Source: Trema orientale (lineage: Eukaryota > Streptophyta > Magnoliopsida > Rosales > Cannabaceae). Taken from it: a stretch of 64,000 nucleotides of DNA. Location: positions 211,890 to 275,889 of the forward strand of contig JXTC01000272.1 in assembly GCA_002914845.1 (NCBI GenBank), given 5' to 3'. Position 1 is the stretch's first letter. The number at the start of each line of letters is the position of its first letter. The position numbers and the translations under genes are program-made. Positions 36,179 to 47,900 of the stretch are shown one piece after another. The notes under the pieces are model-generated. The model saw only the letters and a list, made by a program, of their open reading frames with translations, was not told the DNA's origin and did not search any database.

Positions 36179-39100
36179 TCAATGGAAACTCATCACGTTG
36201 TATGCTCCAAGGAGTAACAACCGTGCTGGGAACAAAAGCACAACAAACAAGTGCATGTGCTGTGACGCAACAAGCCTGCTGAATCGTTTCAACGACTCTC
36301 TTCCCGTTTGTACAATGCCGGAAAAGTTGAACTGTTCTTGGCCCAAGTTGCCAGTCCCGACAGGCCTTCCCACAATAATGCCAGCATTGACACTGCGAGG
36401 TGTCACAAGGGGCCACCAGACCTTCCGGCGATGCTCTCTCTTGGCCTTCCTAACGCGGTTTAGTTCTTGGCGAATAAACCCTCGAACACACTTTAAGTAA
36501 GAGTTCATGTCATGATCTCTTTGAATGGCTCCTTCGGAACCATAAGCGGATCTGTCCCGTAGGATCTCAAGTGGGTGTGGTGAGTTAAAGAACACAGACT
36601 TTGCATCTCGGAGCAGCTTCTCTGCGTCATCGGTGTCCGACAATGGATAAGTTAGAAGATATAGACCAGTGCCCGAAGGAAGAAGATGATGGTTTGGGGA
36701 GAATTTCTCGTCCGGCTGTAGAATCAAAAGGTTTCCCATCGGAGCGTACAATAGCTTCTGTTACAATCAAACACAAAAAAGAAAGGTCAAACATATCAAA
36801 TACACGTGAACAAGAAAAGGATAAATTTATTCATTCCATAGTTTTGATATTTGCAAAACAGTGGACATTCTTTACCTGGTTATTAAGACACGGATGATTC
36901 CGGAAGTTCCCATTGACAGCCTTAAGAAACTCCGCAACATGATTAGGGTAATTGCAAGAGAAGGCTCTTGGGACAATGTCCCTGTGCATTGTAACTGACT
37001 GAACATGACTTAGCGGCAATCCTAGCTTGCGAAGAAGAAGATCGCCTCCACACATGATGGATGGTGAACCAAAAGTTATCACAGGTAGCAAGGAAGAAAC
37101 TGGCACTTCATTCCGTATCAGCAACATGAGATTTATTAGAAGTGCCAAGCTTCCCCCAAGAGAATGCCCAGTGAAACGAAATGTTGCACGGTCTCCCCGG
37201 GATCTAAGATGGGCAAGGACTTCAGGCAGCATCTGTTCATACATCCCTTTCGCGGCCTCATATATACCTCTATGCACAAGCACATCTAGTCCCTGAAAAA
37301 GAAGATCCATTTGTGAGCAATCCTAAATTAGGGAAGCATTCATCATATTACGGAAGACCAACCTTTTTAAGCTTCCGCTGGTCTTGCTTAAACCAAATAA
37401 ATTAAACTGCCAACAATCACTTGTTTTCTGAGTATTCTATAAGAATCATAAACGGAATTTACCTCAAACTGGATGGGCTCAAAGAGTAAATTTGCTTGCC
37501 AAGATGCAAGTGACTCAGATCCCTGCACATAAAAAATAATTTAATATCATATGTACAAAGGATAAAATGCCTAAACGGTCAAACGGCTGTACAACAAATT
37601 ATTGTTGCCCTAACAAGATATTTTTAACTGAGGAATCATTGAAGCTCCTAACCTGAATAACAAAAAATCTTGTGGCACTCTCATCATCGTCACACACAAA
37701 CCATTCACAAGGTGATGAATTTGTTGAATTCAAGTCATCTGCCACTGCCTGCTTTACTTCCTCCTTCGCAGCAACCACAGCAGTAACAGAATCAGTGGTA
37801 GCCATCAGAGACGCCATCTCAGAGTTCATGATCCGGACACCCTCATTGGTCCTACTGCTTTCTTCAAGCAAATCTTCGCCAACCTCACCTTTTGAAGATT
37901 TGAATGGAAGTATGCTTCTTGTATGAGAATGCAGATAAGAAGCTGCGGAAGCAGCAATATGATAAGCAGCAGATGCACTAATTCCATGTGCATTGTTTTT
38001 ATGATTTTCCACTTCCTCAACATCCTTTGAATCTTTTTCTTCTTCTTGAATTTCGGCTGACTCCTGAGTTTTCTCAGCTTTTGCAGCCAATTCCCTTTTA
38101 TCTATCGATGAAGTCACAAAACGCAGGCCATAACATCTTAGCAGATTTCCTGGCTGAGTGAACAAAACCAAAATCAATCAACACAAAGACAATTTTCATA
38201 GAAACTCAAGATTCTTACATGGGAAATGCAATGCATAAGGTTGCTCATCATTTACTCTTTCATTAAGTACTAATAAAAACAGGGTACCAATCTGACTTTA
38301 TTTTGAATGAAACACAATGAATGATTCTTTTCGTGAAAGAGGAATTGAAACAAGCCAAAAAGCTTCTTGGCCAGCAAATGAAGGCCGTCCTCTCTGGCAA
38401 CTAGATAAATAACATCAAGAGAATCATATCCATGATCTAGTCCAGAAACTCCTTAAAACAATCTATGTTTCGGTAATCGTAACATGAAAGTTTCCATTAG
38501 TTTCCGACTATCTAGAAGAATAAATACCAAGTTTCATATAAAACAGGTGATCATCTGTAACAAAACTGAAAAGAATGAAAGCCTAAACATTATCTTAAAC
38601 TATGAGATCTAGCTAATCCTAATCTCCATCATTTAAGCCCAAAATTTCCCAATTTCCAAATTCTAGAGGAAATGAAACTGAGATCGAAAACAAAAATTTC
38701 TGGGTTCAAATTTCGTACCAGGATTTTGGGAATGCAATAAGCCAAGTTCCCCAAATAGGACATTTGAGCATATAACCTGGCCTCAGCCAACGACACTTTT
38801 CGAAGCAACCTCGAAAACGAGTCTCTGTCAAACTCGGCCTCTTTTTCGTCATCATCTTCTATTCTACACGCATCACAGCTCTCTTCATCATCCTCACCGT
38901 CAGATCCTTCTCCCCGATCATCATCTCCGTTTTTCACCTCCCGCCTCAGCTCCGCCTCAGGACCACAACTCCTCCCCTGTTCTTCCCTCCATATGGACCT
39001 AACATGCAAAATCTTCAGAACCCAGTTCCCACTTTGCCCCTCGGACCCCATTGCACCGCTCTCGCCTTCCTCATCGACCTTCTTCTCTTCGCCGTTTTCC

Positions 39101-39372
39101 GTCAAAACGGTGGTGTCGTCCAGGGCCATCCCACCGTACCTATCTCCACCACTCCTCCCTCCACCGGGCCAAAACGATTTCAACGGATACTTAAACGAGA
39201 ACCTCGAGAACGGCGTCGTCTTCTTCTGAGCCGTTGTTGACTTCTCCCCCGTAGACCTCCCCACGGCGCTCACCTGAGTTGGGTTTGTACGGACTTCGAG
39301 TCCTCCTGCTCCACCCATTGGGATCGGCGGTGCTATTACATGAAGCCCTGTTTTCAAACACAAACTATCCAT
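36179..39372 (-). CDS. PLIP2: Plastid phospholipase A1 / class 3 lipase, PLIP family (736 aa, 5 exons)
   Basis: Exons, in coding order: 39372-38719, 38153-37653, 37522-37463, 37292-36876, 36757-36179; all are in phase 0. The start [16 protein letters not shown] is the ATG at 39372; the frame further upstream has no ATG before it runs out of context. The N-terminus is Ser/Thr- and basic-residue-rich and is a plausible plastid transit region. It is followed by the family-specific [13 protein letters not shown] and [27 protein letters not shown] segments. The class 3 lipase core has [10 protein letters not shown] with the nucleophile Ser at about 449 and a likely catalytic Asp in [10 protein letters not shown] at about 510. 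A hydrophobic C-terminal stretch ([19 protein letters not shown]) could associate with membrane. Arabidopsis PLIP1-3 release fatty acids from plastid glycerolipids, feeding seed oil or jasmonate. The sequence reads most like PLIP2, whereas position next to ERDJ3B and the MYB gene matches PLIP3, so the symbol should be taken as PLIP2/3. Confidence 0.92.
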
Positions 39373-40030
39373 ATCTTCTTCTTCTTCTTCTATATGCAAG
39401 CTCTGGTTTTGATTCTGAGTACGGAAATATGAGAAAGCTCAGTACCAAAAACCGGAAAGCGATTACTGGTTTCAACGATCTTTGAATTGAAATGGGAATC
39501 GGAATGAGAGAGAAAGAGAGAGAGAGCTTTTAATTTAAATAAAGTAAAATAAAGAAAGAAAAGAAATAGGGAATGGTTTTGGCGTGCGTTTGTTTCCGTT
39601 TCTGAAACTGTTGAACCAAAACTTCACACCCTTTTAAACGATCCCCCTCAATTTAATATTGAATAATAAATAATAAATATAATTAAAATAAAGTAAAATA
39701 TTGTTTTTAGCGTATATGAGGTAAATTTTATAAATAGTTTGAAAAGTAGATTATAAAATTCAGTTAAATTTCAGAAATCCTAATAAGATTCTTTCCAAAA
39801 AAAAATGATTTCTAGTTCGGGTGGTTCTTCGAAAACGACATCGTTCTCATGTTCATTTCGTCTATGCGACGTCGTTTTGGTTTGATGATGCGGCCTTCGG
39901 AATCTTCATCAGGTCACGTGCCTGATTAAAAAAAAAAAAAAGAGAGAGAGAAAGAAAGAAACTCGTAAGAAAGCGTGTACGGGACCCACCCTGCTCTGTG
40001 TTCCAAAAAGCAACATAAGGTTGCCACGTC
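39373..40030. promoter_or_regulatory. PLIP gene promoter/5' UTR region
   Basis: A (GA)n-rich stretch at about 39506-39527 lies about 140 bp upstream of the start codon. Further out are AAAACGACATCGTT (39832-39845) and CGACGTCGTTTTGG (39867-39880), a pair of ACG(A/T)CGTT-type words. A CACGTG G-box lies at about 39916-39921. No TATA box was singled out. Confidence 0.45.
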
Positions 40031-40435
40031 ATGGATGCAGATGAAACTAAAAATATGTATCCGAATGACGTGTTGTTGAGGCAGCTTTTTCTTTATCTGC
40101 CGGTGAATACGTGTCTTATGGATCAAACACGTTCTTGGTTGAGTACCGTAATTCATGACAGTTCCTATCTAAAAGCGACACGTGTCCATCCAATACCTGG
40201 TTTGGTTCCTCGTCGATTACTTGTACCAGTTTTGATTTACACGGAAGAGGATTTGAATGGTCTTGCATGGTGTCCGTTTGGTTTGCTCAGTAAGGTACTT
40301 GATCTTGATGCTATGATTTTAATTAAGATCCATAATTTGATTAGGCACTCTATTATGTCGACTGGACCAAAAGTCGCTATATATTGGTTATGTATACATA
40401 TAGAGTGGACAACATATCTAGCTACTAACTACTAG
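40031..40435 (+). pseudogene. F-box-like N-terminal remnant
   Basis: An ATG-initiated frame of 134 codons. The first half, NDVLLRQLFLYLPVNTCLMDQTRSW..VIHDSSYLKATRVHP, reads like the plant F-box pattern LPxDVLxEILxRLPVKSLLRFRxVCKSWxxLISDPxFLKxH, with several key residues replaced. The second half loses any resemblance to F-box-associated kelch/FBA repeats and stops early, whereas intact members are usually 350-450 residues. It is probably a broken host gene of the rapidly turning-over F-box family. A poorly supported alternative is a short expressed F-box protein. Confidence 0.45.
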
Positions 40436-41694
40436 TCAAGCCAACTCTAAATTTATAACAAAAACCAAACTATAGGTGAATTAAGAAGAAATAGGGCTAT
40501 AGCCCACAAGCCACAAACTTGTGAATCCAAATTTAAAGATTTGTCCATAGAGTAGATGGAAGTTGGGTGGACCTCATTGACACTTTCATCTGTTCTTGCA
40601 CTAATGCATGTGCATTGTGCATTGACAAAGTCTTTCTCGCTTTCCAGGGTAATAATAAATACATTACAATTTGGATGCTTAATATCAATACGTTATTTTT
40701 TCTTGTAGCACATATGGAATTCATGGACCACCACAAACAAGTAGTATCTAGATTCAACCAACAATGCGGCAAAACATAATAGAAAATAAACTATAAATTT
40801 AAGTATACAGACTACTTAACCAACCCCGCACAAAAAAAAAAAAAAGAGAAAAAAAAGAAAAGAAAAAGCTAATGGATGTTATTGGCGTTTAGTATAATTA
40901 CACACCAAAATTATAAGTGGAATTCATGTCTAAAGTTAGAGTTGGAATTCTGCTTCTCTTAGTATTTGCCATTTGGTGCTTAACACAAGTTATGTCATTA
41001 AAATTCTCTAAAAATATAGATAAAATTATTAGTTATACCGATCATTTGACTTTAGGAGAATGTTCAATTTTTCAAGTCGTAAAATATTTTTATTGTCTTT
41101 TAGCTTCTGTCTTGGTATATCAGTTAATATACTCGATCCGCGTATCAACAGGCAAATCACATACCAAAAATTATAATGAATACATCTCAATTAGATTAAT
41201 TGATATATATATATATTAAGCCTGAAACAGAGAAAAAGTAAAAAAAAAAGAATGTGATAGTTTATTTGATCAGTATTCTATTTCTAAAATTTTTAGAAAA
41301 TTCTTAATTTAACCCTTATTTTTTCATGATATGACTAGTCCTATTATTATTTTTTTATACTATGATTGGTTGTAATATATATTGNATCGAATAAACAGTT
41401 GTACTACATTAGTCTCATCAAAATAGATCTAGTAAAAATACATTCTTTAATGTTGTAATACATTGAACCTAATTATAAATTAAGCTTAATATATGCAATA
41501 TTAATTTATCTGTTACTTCAAAAATAATTGTTTTAAGAATTCCAATATTCTTGAAAACTTCCCTAAAAATCAAAGTTGTTGAATATTTTGTTTACCTTTT
41601 AGCGTAATTATAGTAAATGTTCAATCGTTACACTCTACTTTATTAAATATCTAAATAATTGGACATATCATCAATAAATCGAACCAAATTAATA
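40436..41694. other. Spacer with two short anonymous open frames
   Basis: Open frames at 40567-40779 and 40917-41219 (+) encode hydrophobic, unrecognised peptides and have no supporting context. A single N lies at 41385. AT-rich throughout. Confidence 0.35.
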
Positions 41695-41767
41695 GAGAAG
41701 TGCTACATGAATAGAATCATAAGCACCCCTGTGGTGCCGGTACCATGTAGTGGCCTTAGCATTACCT
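41695..41767. mobile_element. 73-bp Mutator-type mini-MITE with 9-bp duplication
   Basis: Flanked by the perfect 9-bp repeat AAATTAATA (41686-41694 and 41768-41776). Ends GAGAAGTGCTA.. and, on the opposite strand, AGGTAATGCTA... The centre has 'ataagcacccctgtggtgcc', closely like 'ataagcaccagtgtggtgcc' in the element at 63016-63200. It is essentially two terminal repeats with almost nothing between. Confidence 0.65.
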
Positions 41768-41776
41768 AAATTAATA

Positions 41777-42549
41777 TATCCCAAGTATAAGTTGATTTTT
41801 ATACATTCTGCCGATTAGCTATAATCTATAAACTTAAAAAACGATATTTCTTGTAATAAAGTGCCAAAATCAGCCATTTGGTAAAAGCCCCTGGCTTTGG
41901 GCCCATAGAATCCTTGTCGTGAGCTGGACTTATGAGCAGGAAGCCCAAAAATCTCCTCCACCCTCCTCCTCTATTGAGTCTTGAGTTTACACGTTAAACG
42001 GAAGAAGAAACCAAGCCAATGAAAAGTTCGAAATTAGTACTAAAATCCCAAAAAGCTTGTAAAGGAAAAGCTTAGCTGCCACCCGATCTTCGCTGAGAGC
42101 AGCCAGCAACCACTTGATTTTCGCCGCCTGATCTTAATGGTTAGTATTTCATTTACTTTTGTATGTGGGTTTAGGGTTTAATTCGTATTGCACCGTCCGT
42201 TAGTATACAGATATATATATATATATATATATGTTATAATTTTCCTTTTCAGTGCAAGTTGGTTTCTTTGAGACTGGTGTAGATTAACCCTTATAGTTAT
42301 GAGAAAAACAATACCCCATAACGATTTTGGGTCAACCAATTGTAATAAGAATCTGGGGTTTGTTTTTCTGGGACATTTGAGTATAGTATGTGCAATTTTA
42401 CTTGTTTAGATTTGGGATTGTTTCACCGAATTGATTTGATGTGAATTTGAGTGGTGGGGTTGGGGTTGAGTTTATTGTTTTTGATTGGCTCTTGGGTGAT
42501 CACAATAATTTATGGACAGATATAAGGGTGTGAGCCTTGTGAATACAAG
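41777..42549. promoter_or_regulatory. TAF13 promoter and 5' UTR with a leader intron
   Basis: A palindromic TGGGCCCA (41898-41905) and further site II-like words (AGCCCA at about 41942) precede the leader. A probable non-coding exon ends ..CTTAATG at 42139. It is followed by a GTTAGT donor and an intron with an (AT)n tract (about 42211-42232). The probable acceptor is at 42518-42519 (GGACAG). The start codon is at 42550. Confidence 0.55.
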
Positions 42550-43705
42550 ATGAACCCTTCAGCTGGATCGTCTTCAAAGCAGAAAGCTGGAGCCTCACAG
42601 CCTTCTGAAACTTCGTATAAGCGAAAACGAGGAGTCTTTCAGAAAGAATGTAAGTTATGAATGAGAGATATAGAGACACTGAAAATTACTCAAACCACAT
42701 CTAATCGGTTTGTCCTTTTTTTTTTTTTTTTTTTTGGGATATGCAGTGCAGCATATGATGTATGGTTTTGGAGATGACCCTAATGTGAGTTTCACTTCTT
42801 GACTTGTTAACTTCTTCAAAAATCTGGGTTGCATCGTTGTTTATTTTCAGTACGAAATATCTTTAATTTTGTTCCATGGTTTTGTTACTCGTGATGCACC
42901 CTTATATCGAGAGCAAAAACTGAAGGTTCAATGTTATTGTCTAATGTCTGTTGGGTGAATGACTTTATGGTTAACTGTTATCTGCCATCTTTAATTCATA
43001 TTGTTCTTCAATTTACTCTTCTTTTTTTGTCAGCCTCTTCCAGAGAGTGTGGCACTTATGGAGGACATAGTTGTGGAGTATATCACAGATTTGGTAAGCT
43101 TTTCCTAGTTGCGTTTTGTACCAAGTAAGATGGTTGTAAAGGTACTAGACCATTGTCTTTAATCTACTACAGGTCCATAAAGCACAAGACATTGGTTCAA
43201 AGCGGGGAAAGCTATCGGTTGAGGACTTTCTTTACTTAATCCGGAAGGTATGTGTTCTCTAGCTATATTTGGTTTCAATGCACATTTTATGTTGAAAGAT
43301 ACATCTGTGGATTGTATGGATCATGTCGTACCTCATTTTTTATTTTATAATCTCATTGTTTATTTCTTGTTCCACGTCTTCTGCCTCAACAGAATTCAGA
43401 TTTATGTGCATTTTCTAAAGATGAAAGCTGATATATATGAGGCTATGCGGTAGAAATTTTATTCGAGGGTTTTAAACTTCAAATCTGCCAGTATTTTTGG
43501 TTCTTCTGTTCGTTCGTTTTGGTCAGTAAAGATAATCAAGCTGTTTTTAACCCTCCAGGACTTTCCAAAACTTAACCGCTGTACAGAGTTGCTGTCAATG
43601 AACGAGGAGCTCAAACAAGCAAGGAAAGCTTTTGAGACAGATGAAGAGAAGCTAAGGAAGGCTTTTGAGGCAGATGAAGATAATAAGTTGGCTTCAACGG
43701 AGTGA
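42550..43705 (+). CDS. TAF13: TFIID subunit TAF13 (139 aa, 5 coding exons)
   Basis: Exons 42550-42649, 42747-42784, 43034-43093, 43173-43247 and 43559-43705; phases close exactly. After a Ser/Lys-rich N-terminus (MNPSAGSSSKQKAGAS) comes the histone-fold region, about residues 30-110. It includes the highly conserved LQHMMYGFGDDPNPLPESVA, MEDIVVEYITDL and KRGKLSVEDFLYLIRKD segments. TAF13 pairs with TAF11 through this fold inside the general transcription factor TFIID in the nucleus. Length is slightly above the 120-130 typical of the family, because of a duplicated acidic KAFETDEEKLRKAFEADED tail. The tail repeat is the only oddity. It is transcribed towards ERDJ3B (convergent, about 0.8 kb apart). 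Confidence 0.95.
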
Positions 43706-44481
43706 TAAGAAGAGGGCTGTAGTCTATTTGTAATCTCTTAGCTTCATATTGATGAATGATGAAGAAATCCTCTATTATATGTTTAGTGCCTCTGTGCTGG
43801 TTGGTCCCATTTGTGCAGGATCTATAGTAATGGTATAATTTAAATATAAGATGGTCGAGAACCGAAAGAAAAGAAGTTGCATTTTTCTGTGGATGAATCA
43901 TCAGAGTATTCTGATTATAATAGTTTACTGCTCCTGTCCTGCGGTGTAGAGACACTGCTGGTGTGGTTGTTTGCGCAAGTTCATTTCATTTTACTTATAA
44001 AAGATAAACGTAGAAATAAATATATTACCATCTCAGAAAACACTGGTATTTATGTCTTCTATTAGCTTCGTTACCTTGTAAATTACTTAATAGTTAAAAG
44101 CACAAACAATAAGAGAAGACATTGATTTCACCTTTCTACTCCAATTTTTAATAAAGGACACAGTAGCAAGTACCGAGTACTTATTTTCTCCGATAAAGAA
44201 GTAAGCTTTCATTACTTGATGTAGTAAGTTCCAATCGTGCCTCTTTCTTGGTTCTCAAAAAGAAACAAGGAGGGAACCATGGCTCAAGCAGCAAGAGAAG
44301 CAAGAAAGGTTTTGTAAGTGCTACACGAGTAGGGGGAAATCATCTTGTCTATATTGTAACGCCACTATTTCTTGATCAACAAAAATGGGGGCAAAGCCTC
44401 TGGGCTTCTTAAAATTTCTGTAACGTGCTCGTCATATTACAATGGGAAACACTAAACCCATAAAAAATATTAGACTATGTC
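43706..44481. other. Convergent 3' region between TAF13 and ERDJ3B
   Basis: Holds the two 3' UTRs. A frame on the minus strand (43611-43955) overlaps the TAF13 last exon and is a shadow. No other gene seen. Confidence 0.5.
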
Positions 44482-47403
44482 CTAAGCAAGAATTTCCTTG
44501 ATCTTTGACTTTTGGTCCTCCGTTAGAGATGTGGGGAATAAAACCTCAAATTTCACATAGAGATCTCCTTTCTTTGAGCTAAAATGCAAAGGCATCCCTT
44601 CCCCTTTAAACTTCCTCACTTCCTTCGGTTTTGTAATTCCCTGAGTAGTTAGGCATGTAATGTTAAAAGCTTGCATTAACCAATTATAGAAAACAAAGCT
44701 GCTATTAGCTAACAAACTATGTACTTCATTCGTACCTTTGAGCTGATATTCACTAGATGGTCATCAAGGTGTTTAATAGTTTTCTCAAAACCAACAAGTG
44801 CTTGAACCTGGAAAAAAGGAAGGCTTGAAAAATGATCTCCACATGGAAAATTACAGTTACCAAATACATAAGTAAAAACACATGCATGGTCGGAGGTATA
44901 TTATCTGCTTGCGCAAACAATAGCACACTAGTTTCCTATACTGGAACGTTACTACATTTTGCATGACACGTCCCAGACACACTGCTAACTTCCTATGAGA
45001 TTCACCATGAGTTGTATGGCTTATTATAAGTCCCTTGGGCGCAGCGATTTTCAACTCCACAAGACCATTCATCTCAGTTCATGACATTTGATAGCTACTG
45101 CAATGTATAGATACAACGTACCAAAAGAAACAAACTACTAGAGATATAAAATCACGAAACAGCAACCTAGCAGAGAGACTGTACTTTGGACTTTGTTTCA
45201 GAACAAAATTATAGCTAAATGGAATTTATTAATATTAAACAATATGAAGTTAAACAATGCTCTAGTCACCAACTTACCAGTGTTATAGTGACGGTTGTGT
45301 GTAAGTCGTTGCCCTCTCTTGTGAAGCGGTCATGAGCCGCAGTATGGATACGGAACTGCCACAAAGATTCTTGTCAGTACAAACTAAATGCTTACAACTC
45401 TACAGCAGCAAAAGAAGACAGAGTTAACACACTGTCAAAGAAGTGAAAGAACTAACCTTTAGATCTCCAGCTTCTCCATCTATTATAGGCTCACCATCTT
45501 CATAGAAGAGCACCTCCTAGAGAAAACATATCAATGGTTATTTCTTAAACCAAACTTAAGATACGTAACTTAACGCAAGAAAATATTGGACAAAAGAATT
45601 CAACCAAATATAAGCAACCTTCAAATCTATATAGTAATAGTAGTAAGCAGTTTTATATTGATCTCATATAATTTAATACAAAGAAAGAAAAAAGGACAAA
45701 AAGACCGCAATTTTCTGTTCACAACATGTTCAGGAGTACATGGACTTGTGGAGTACATAAGACAGATAGATAAAGGAGAACTTTTGTACTTAAGCCTTTA
45801 TGCTTGTGAGAGAAGAAGAGGAGGTGGACCAGACTTACAAGGTAAGATGGGATAGAATTTGCAAAATAAATGAAGACAGGGCAAAAAAAATCTAACACCA
45901 CCAAAAACTTAAAAAAAAAACTAGCAAATAGAAGTTTTAAAGCTTACTTGCCCATCTTGCATCCCTTTCTCAATGTCAACCGTAAGGAAATATCCTTCCC
46001 TTTCAAATTTGACATTTTGGCATTGCTCACAGACCTGAAAGTACATATCGTAGAGAGTCGAAAAACATTAGCTAACAAAGTAATGTAGCAGAATAAAACA
46101 GTCATACAAAAGTCCAAGTTTTACATATGGACAGAAATTTCTCTCTTTAGAGGCGTACTATGTATCCCATTATTAAATATCCAAGTCCTCTTAAATGAAA
46201 CAACACAACCTTTCATAAACAATTTGAAAGAAAATTCTATAACTACCTGTTCTGTCATCTGTTGGAACATCCCCGGACCAATTTGCCTGTGATAGACTTC
46301 ATTTCTACAATTACAACGTCTCTTCCCAGGTGCTGGCTTTATAACGTTCTTCTCCCTCCAAACCTAAAAAAATACCACGAAAAGACTTCCTCAAATTGAG
46401 ATAGCATATACATAACGAACATAAATTTCTTCCTGCTATGTATTGAAAGGAAGTACAGAACCCAAAAAGAGGTTTGTGGCATCAGGTAAAATCGCATGGC
46501 TAAATAAGTTTATTACCTTTAGTGAACCTCCCATGTATAAATCTTCCAATGTCGCTTCCAATTCGATAACGACATCATCGCCCTTCGCGATTCTCTCTTC
46601 CTCTTCCCCAGGACCTCCACCCCCAAACAAACTAGAAGAAACGTCCACACATTATAAATTAAAAAGACAACCATGGCAAAATGAAGTGATTGCAATGTCA
46701 AATTAAAGCAGCTCAGAACAACTCCCAGGCAATCGGGTTTAGTACAATAACAAAAGGAGAGACACTCCTCTGATTCCATACATAGTGTTCCAAAAACAAA
46801 AAAACAAAAAAAAAAAACAAAAAGCTTACTTGGAAAATATGTCATTGATGTTCATGCCACCCATTCCTCCACCTCTACCTCCTCCACTAGCAGCATGTTG
46901 TTTAAGACCCTCTTCTCCATATCTATCATATATGTTCCTCTTCTCGCTATCGCTCAAAACCTCATAAGCTAATCAATCAAAACCAAAAACCATAACCAAA
47001 ACCCACATTAATTATCCCTAAACCCATCACAAATTAACCAATTAAACACACATTTATTCCAAATAAACAAACGAAAAATACCATTGTTAATCTCGGCAAA
47101 TCGCTTGTTAGCCTCTTCGTTGCCCGGATTCTTATCAGGATGGTACTTCAACGCGAGCTTCCTATAAGCTCTCTTGATCTGTTCATCCGAAGCTCCCTTC
47201 GGCACTTGAAGCACATCATAATAACTCTTCCTGTTATTCAATCCACCATTTCAAATCCAAATTATCAGCCTAAAAGACTCTAAGTTTTCCCAAATACATA
47301 AAAATAAATAAACTAAGAGAGAGAAAGCGAACCCTGCAATGGCGGTGAGGACGTAGCAGAGAGCCCAGAATAAGAAGAGTAGCTTCGACCTTCGATGCGC
47401 CAT
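44482..47403 (-). CDS. ERDJ3B: ER-lumenal DnaJ co-chaperone ERDJ3B (348 aa, 10 exons)
   Basis: Exons, in coding order: 47403-47333, 47230-47082, 46968-46830, 46631-46517, 46363-46247, 46034-45948, 45516-45457, 45355-45278, 44807-44736, 44640-44482; all phases close. The start [18 protein letters not shown] is a signal peptide, likely cleaved before about GKSYYD. The J domain spans residues 25-90 with an intact HPD at 54-56. A Gly-rich linker ([12 protein letters not shown]) follows. The substrate-binding domain is interrupted by a short Cys segment (CNC at 175-177, CEQC at 199-202) typical of ERdj3 proteins. The dimerisation end is ..[11 protein letters not shown] with no KDEL, as in Arabidopsis ERDJ3B. 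It works with BiP (and, in plants, SDF2) in ER protein folding and in maturation of surface immune receptors. A perfect ER-stress element lies upstream. Confidence 0.96.
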
Positions 47404-47900
47404 CGAAGACTTGCGAGCTCAGATCGGAAGAGAGTGTTGGGATCTCTCAGAAGAGTGTGTGCTGCGCTTCGTAATAAGCAGTTTCGGTGTGTTGTTTGGT
47501 TACCAAGAAAATGTTTTTGTTTTTTCTCGGAAAATCGAGTTCTCAGGTTGTGACTTGGTGTGTGTGTGTCTGGTCTGGTTTTGGGGAGAGTCCTCTTCCC
47601 GGGAGCCTGGGTGTGTTGTGAAGTTTGTTCTACAAAGTGGGGTCAAAATGGAAATTGACCAACTTCGTGACTACGTTATGCAACGTGGTTTTGTCCAAAA
47701 CTGGCCAATCAGCGACGACCGCTTGTTGTTTTGCCCAATGGGTATCCTCCACGTGGGCATCGGCATTTCCTTATGCAGTTTCCTATGACCAGGACGCGAG
47801 ACGTAGGTCAGTGGTACTAAAACGACGTCGCTAAGCTTTATTTTTTCCAGTTTCGTATGGACTCTTGGGCCTATGCCATGTAATGCCACAAGTCTTCGGG
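47404..47900. promoter_or_regulatory. ERDJ3B promoter region
   Basis: Contains the ER-stress element at 47735-47753, an additional CCAAT box (47705-47709), and the palindromic word AAAACGACGTCG (47818-47829). An open frame on the plus strand across 47411-47788 overlaps these sites and looks non-coding. Confidence 0.6.
47735..47753 (+). promoter_or_regulatory. Perfect ERSE (CCAAT-N9-CCACG) upstream of ERDJ3B
   Basis: CCAAT at 47735-47739, nine bases, then CCACG at 47749-47753. The CCACG continues into a CACGTG G-box core. It lies about 330 bp upstream of the ERDJ3B start codon, in inverted orientation to the gene. ERSEs are bound by NF-Y together with bZIP28/bZIP60-type factors during the unfolded protein response and can act in either orientation. 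Confidence 0.75.

Noticed and set aside
39373-39399. Upstream in-frame extension of PLIP (HIEEEEED before MDSLCLK)
   Set aside because: It has no ATG (the frame begins at TTG). The family start MDSLCL is at 39372.
40917-41219. 100-codon hydrophobic plus-strand frame, possible small membrane protein
   Set aside because: AT-rich, no homolog recognised, no promoter or splice evidence; kept only as a mention in the spacer entry.
47411-47788. 125-codon plus-strand frame upstream of ERDJ3B
   Set aside because: Covers the ERDJ3B promoter with its ERSE; composition is not protein-like and no homolog is recognised.
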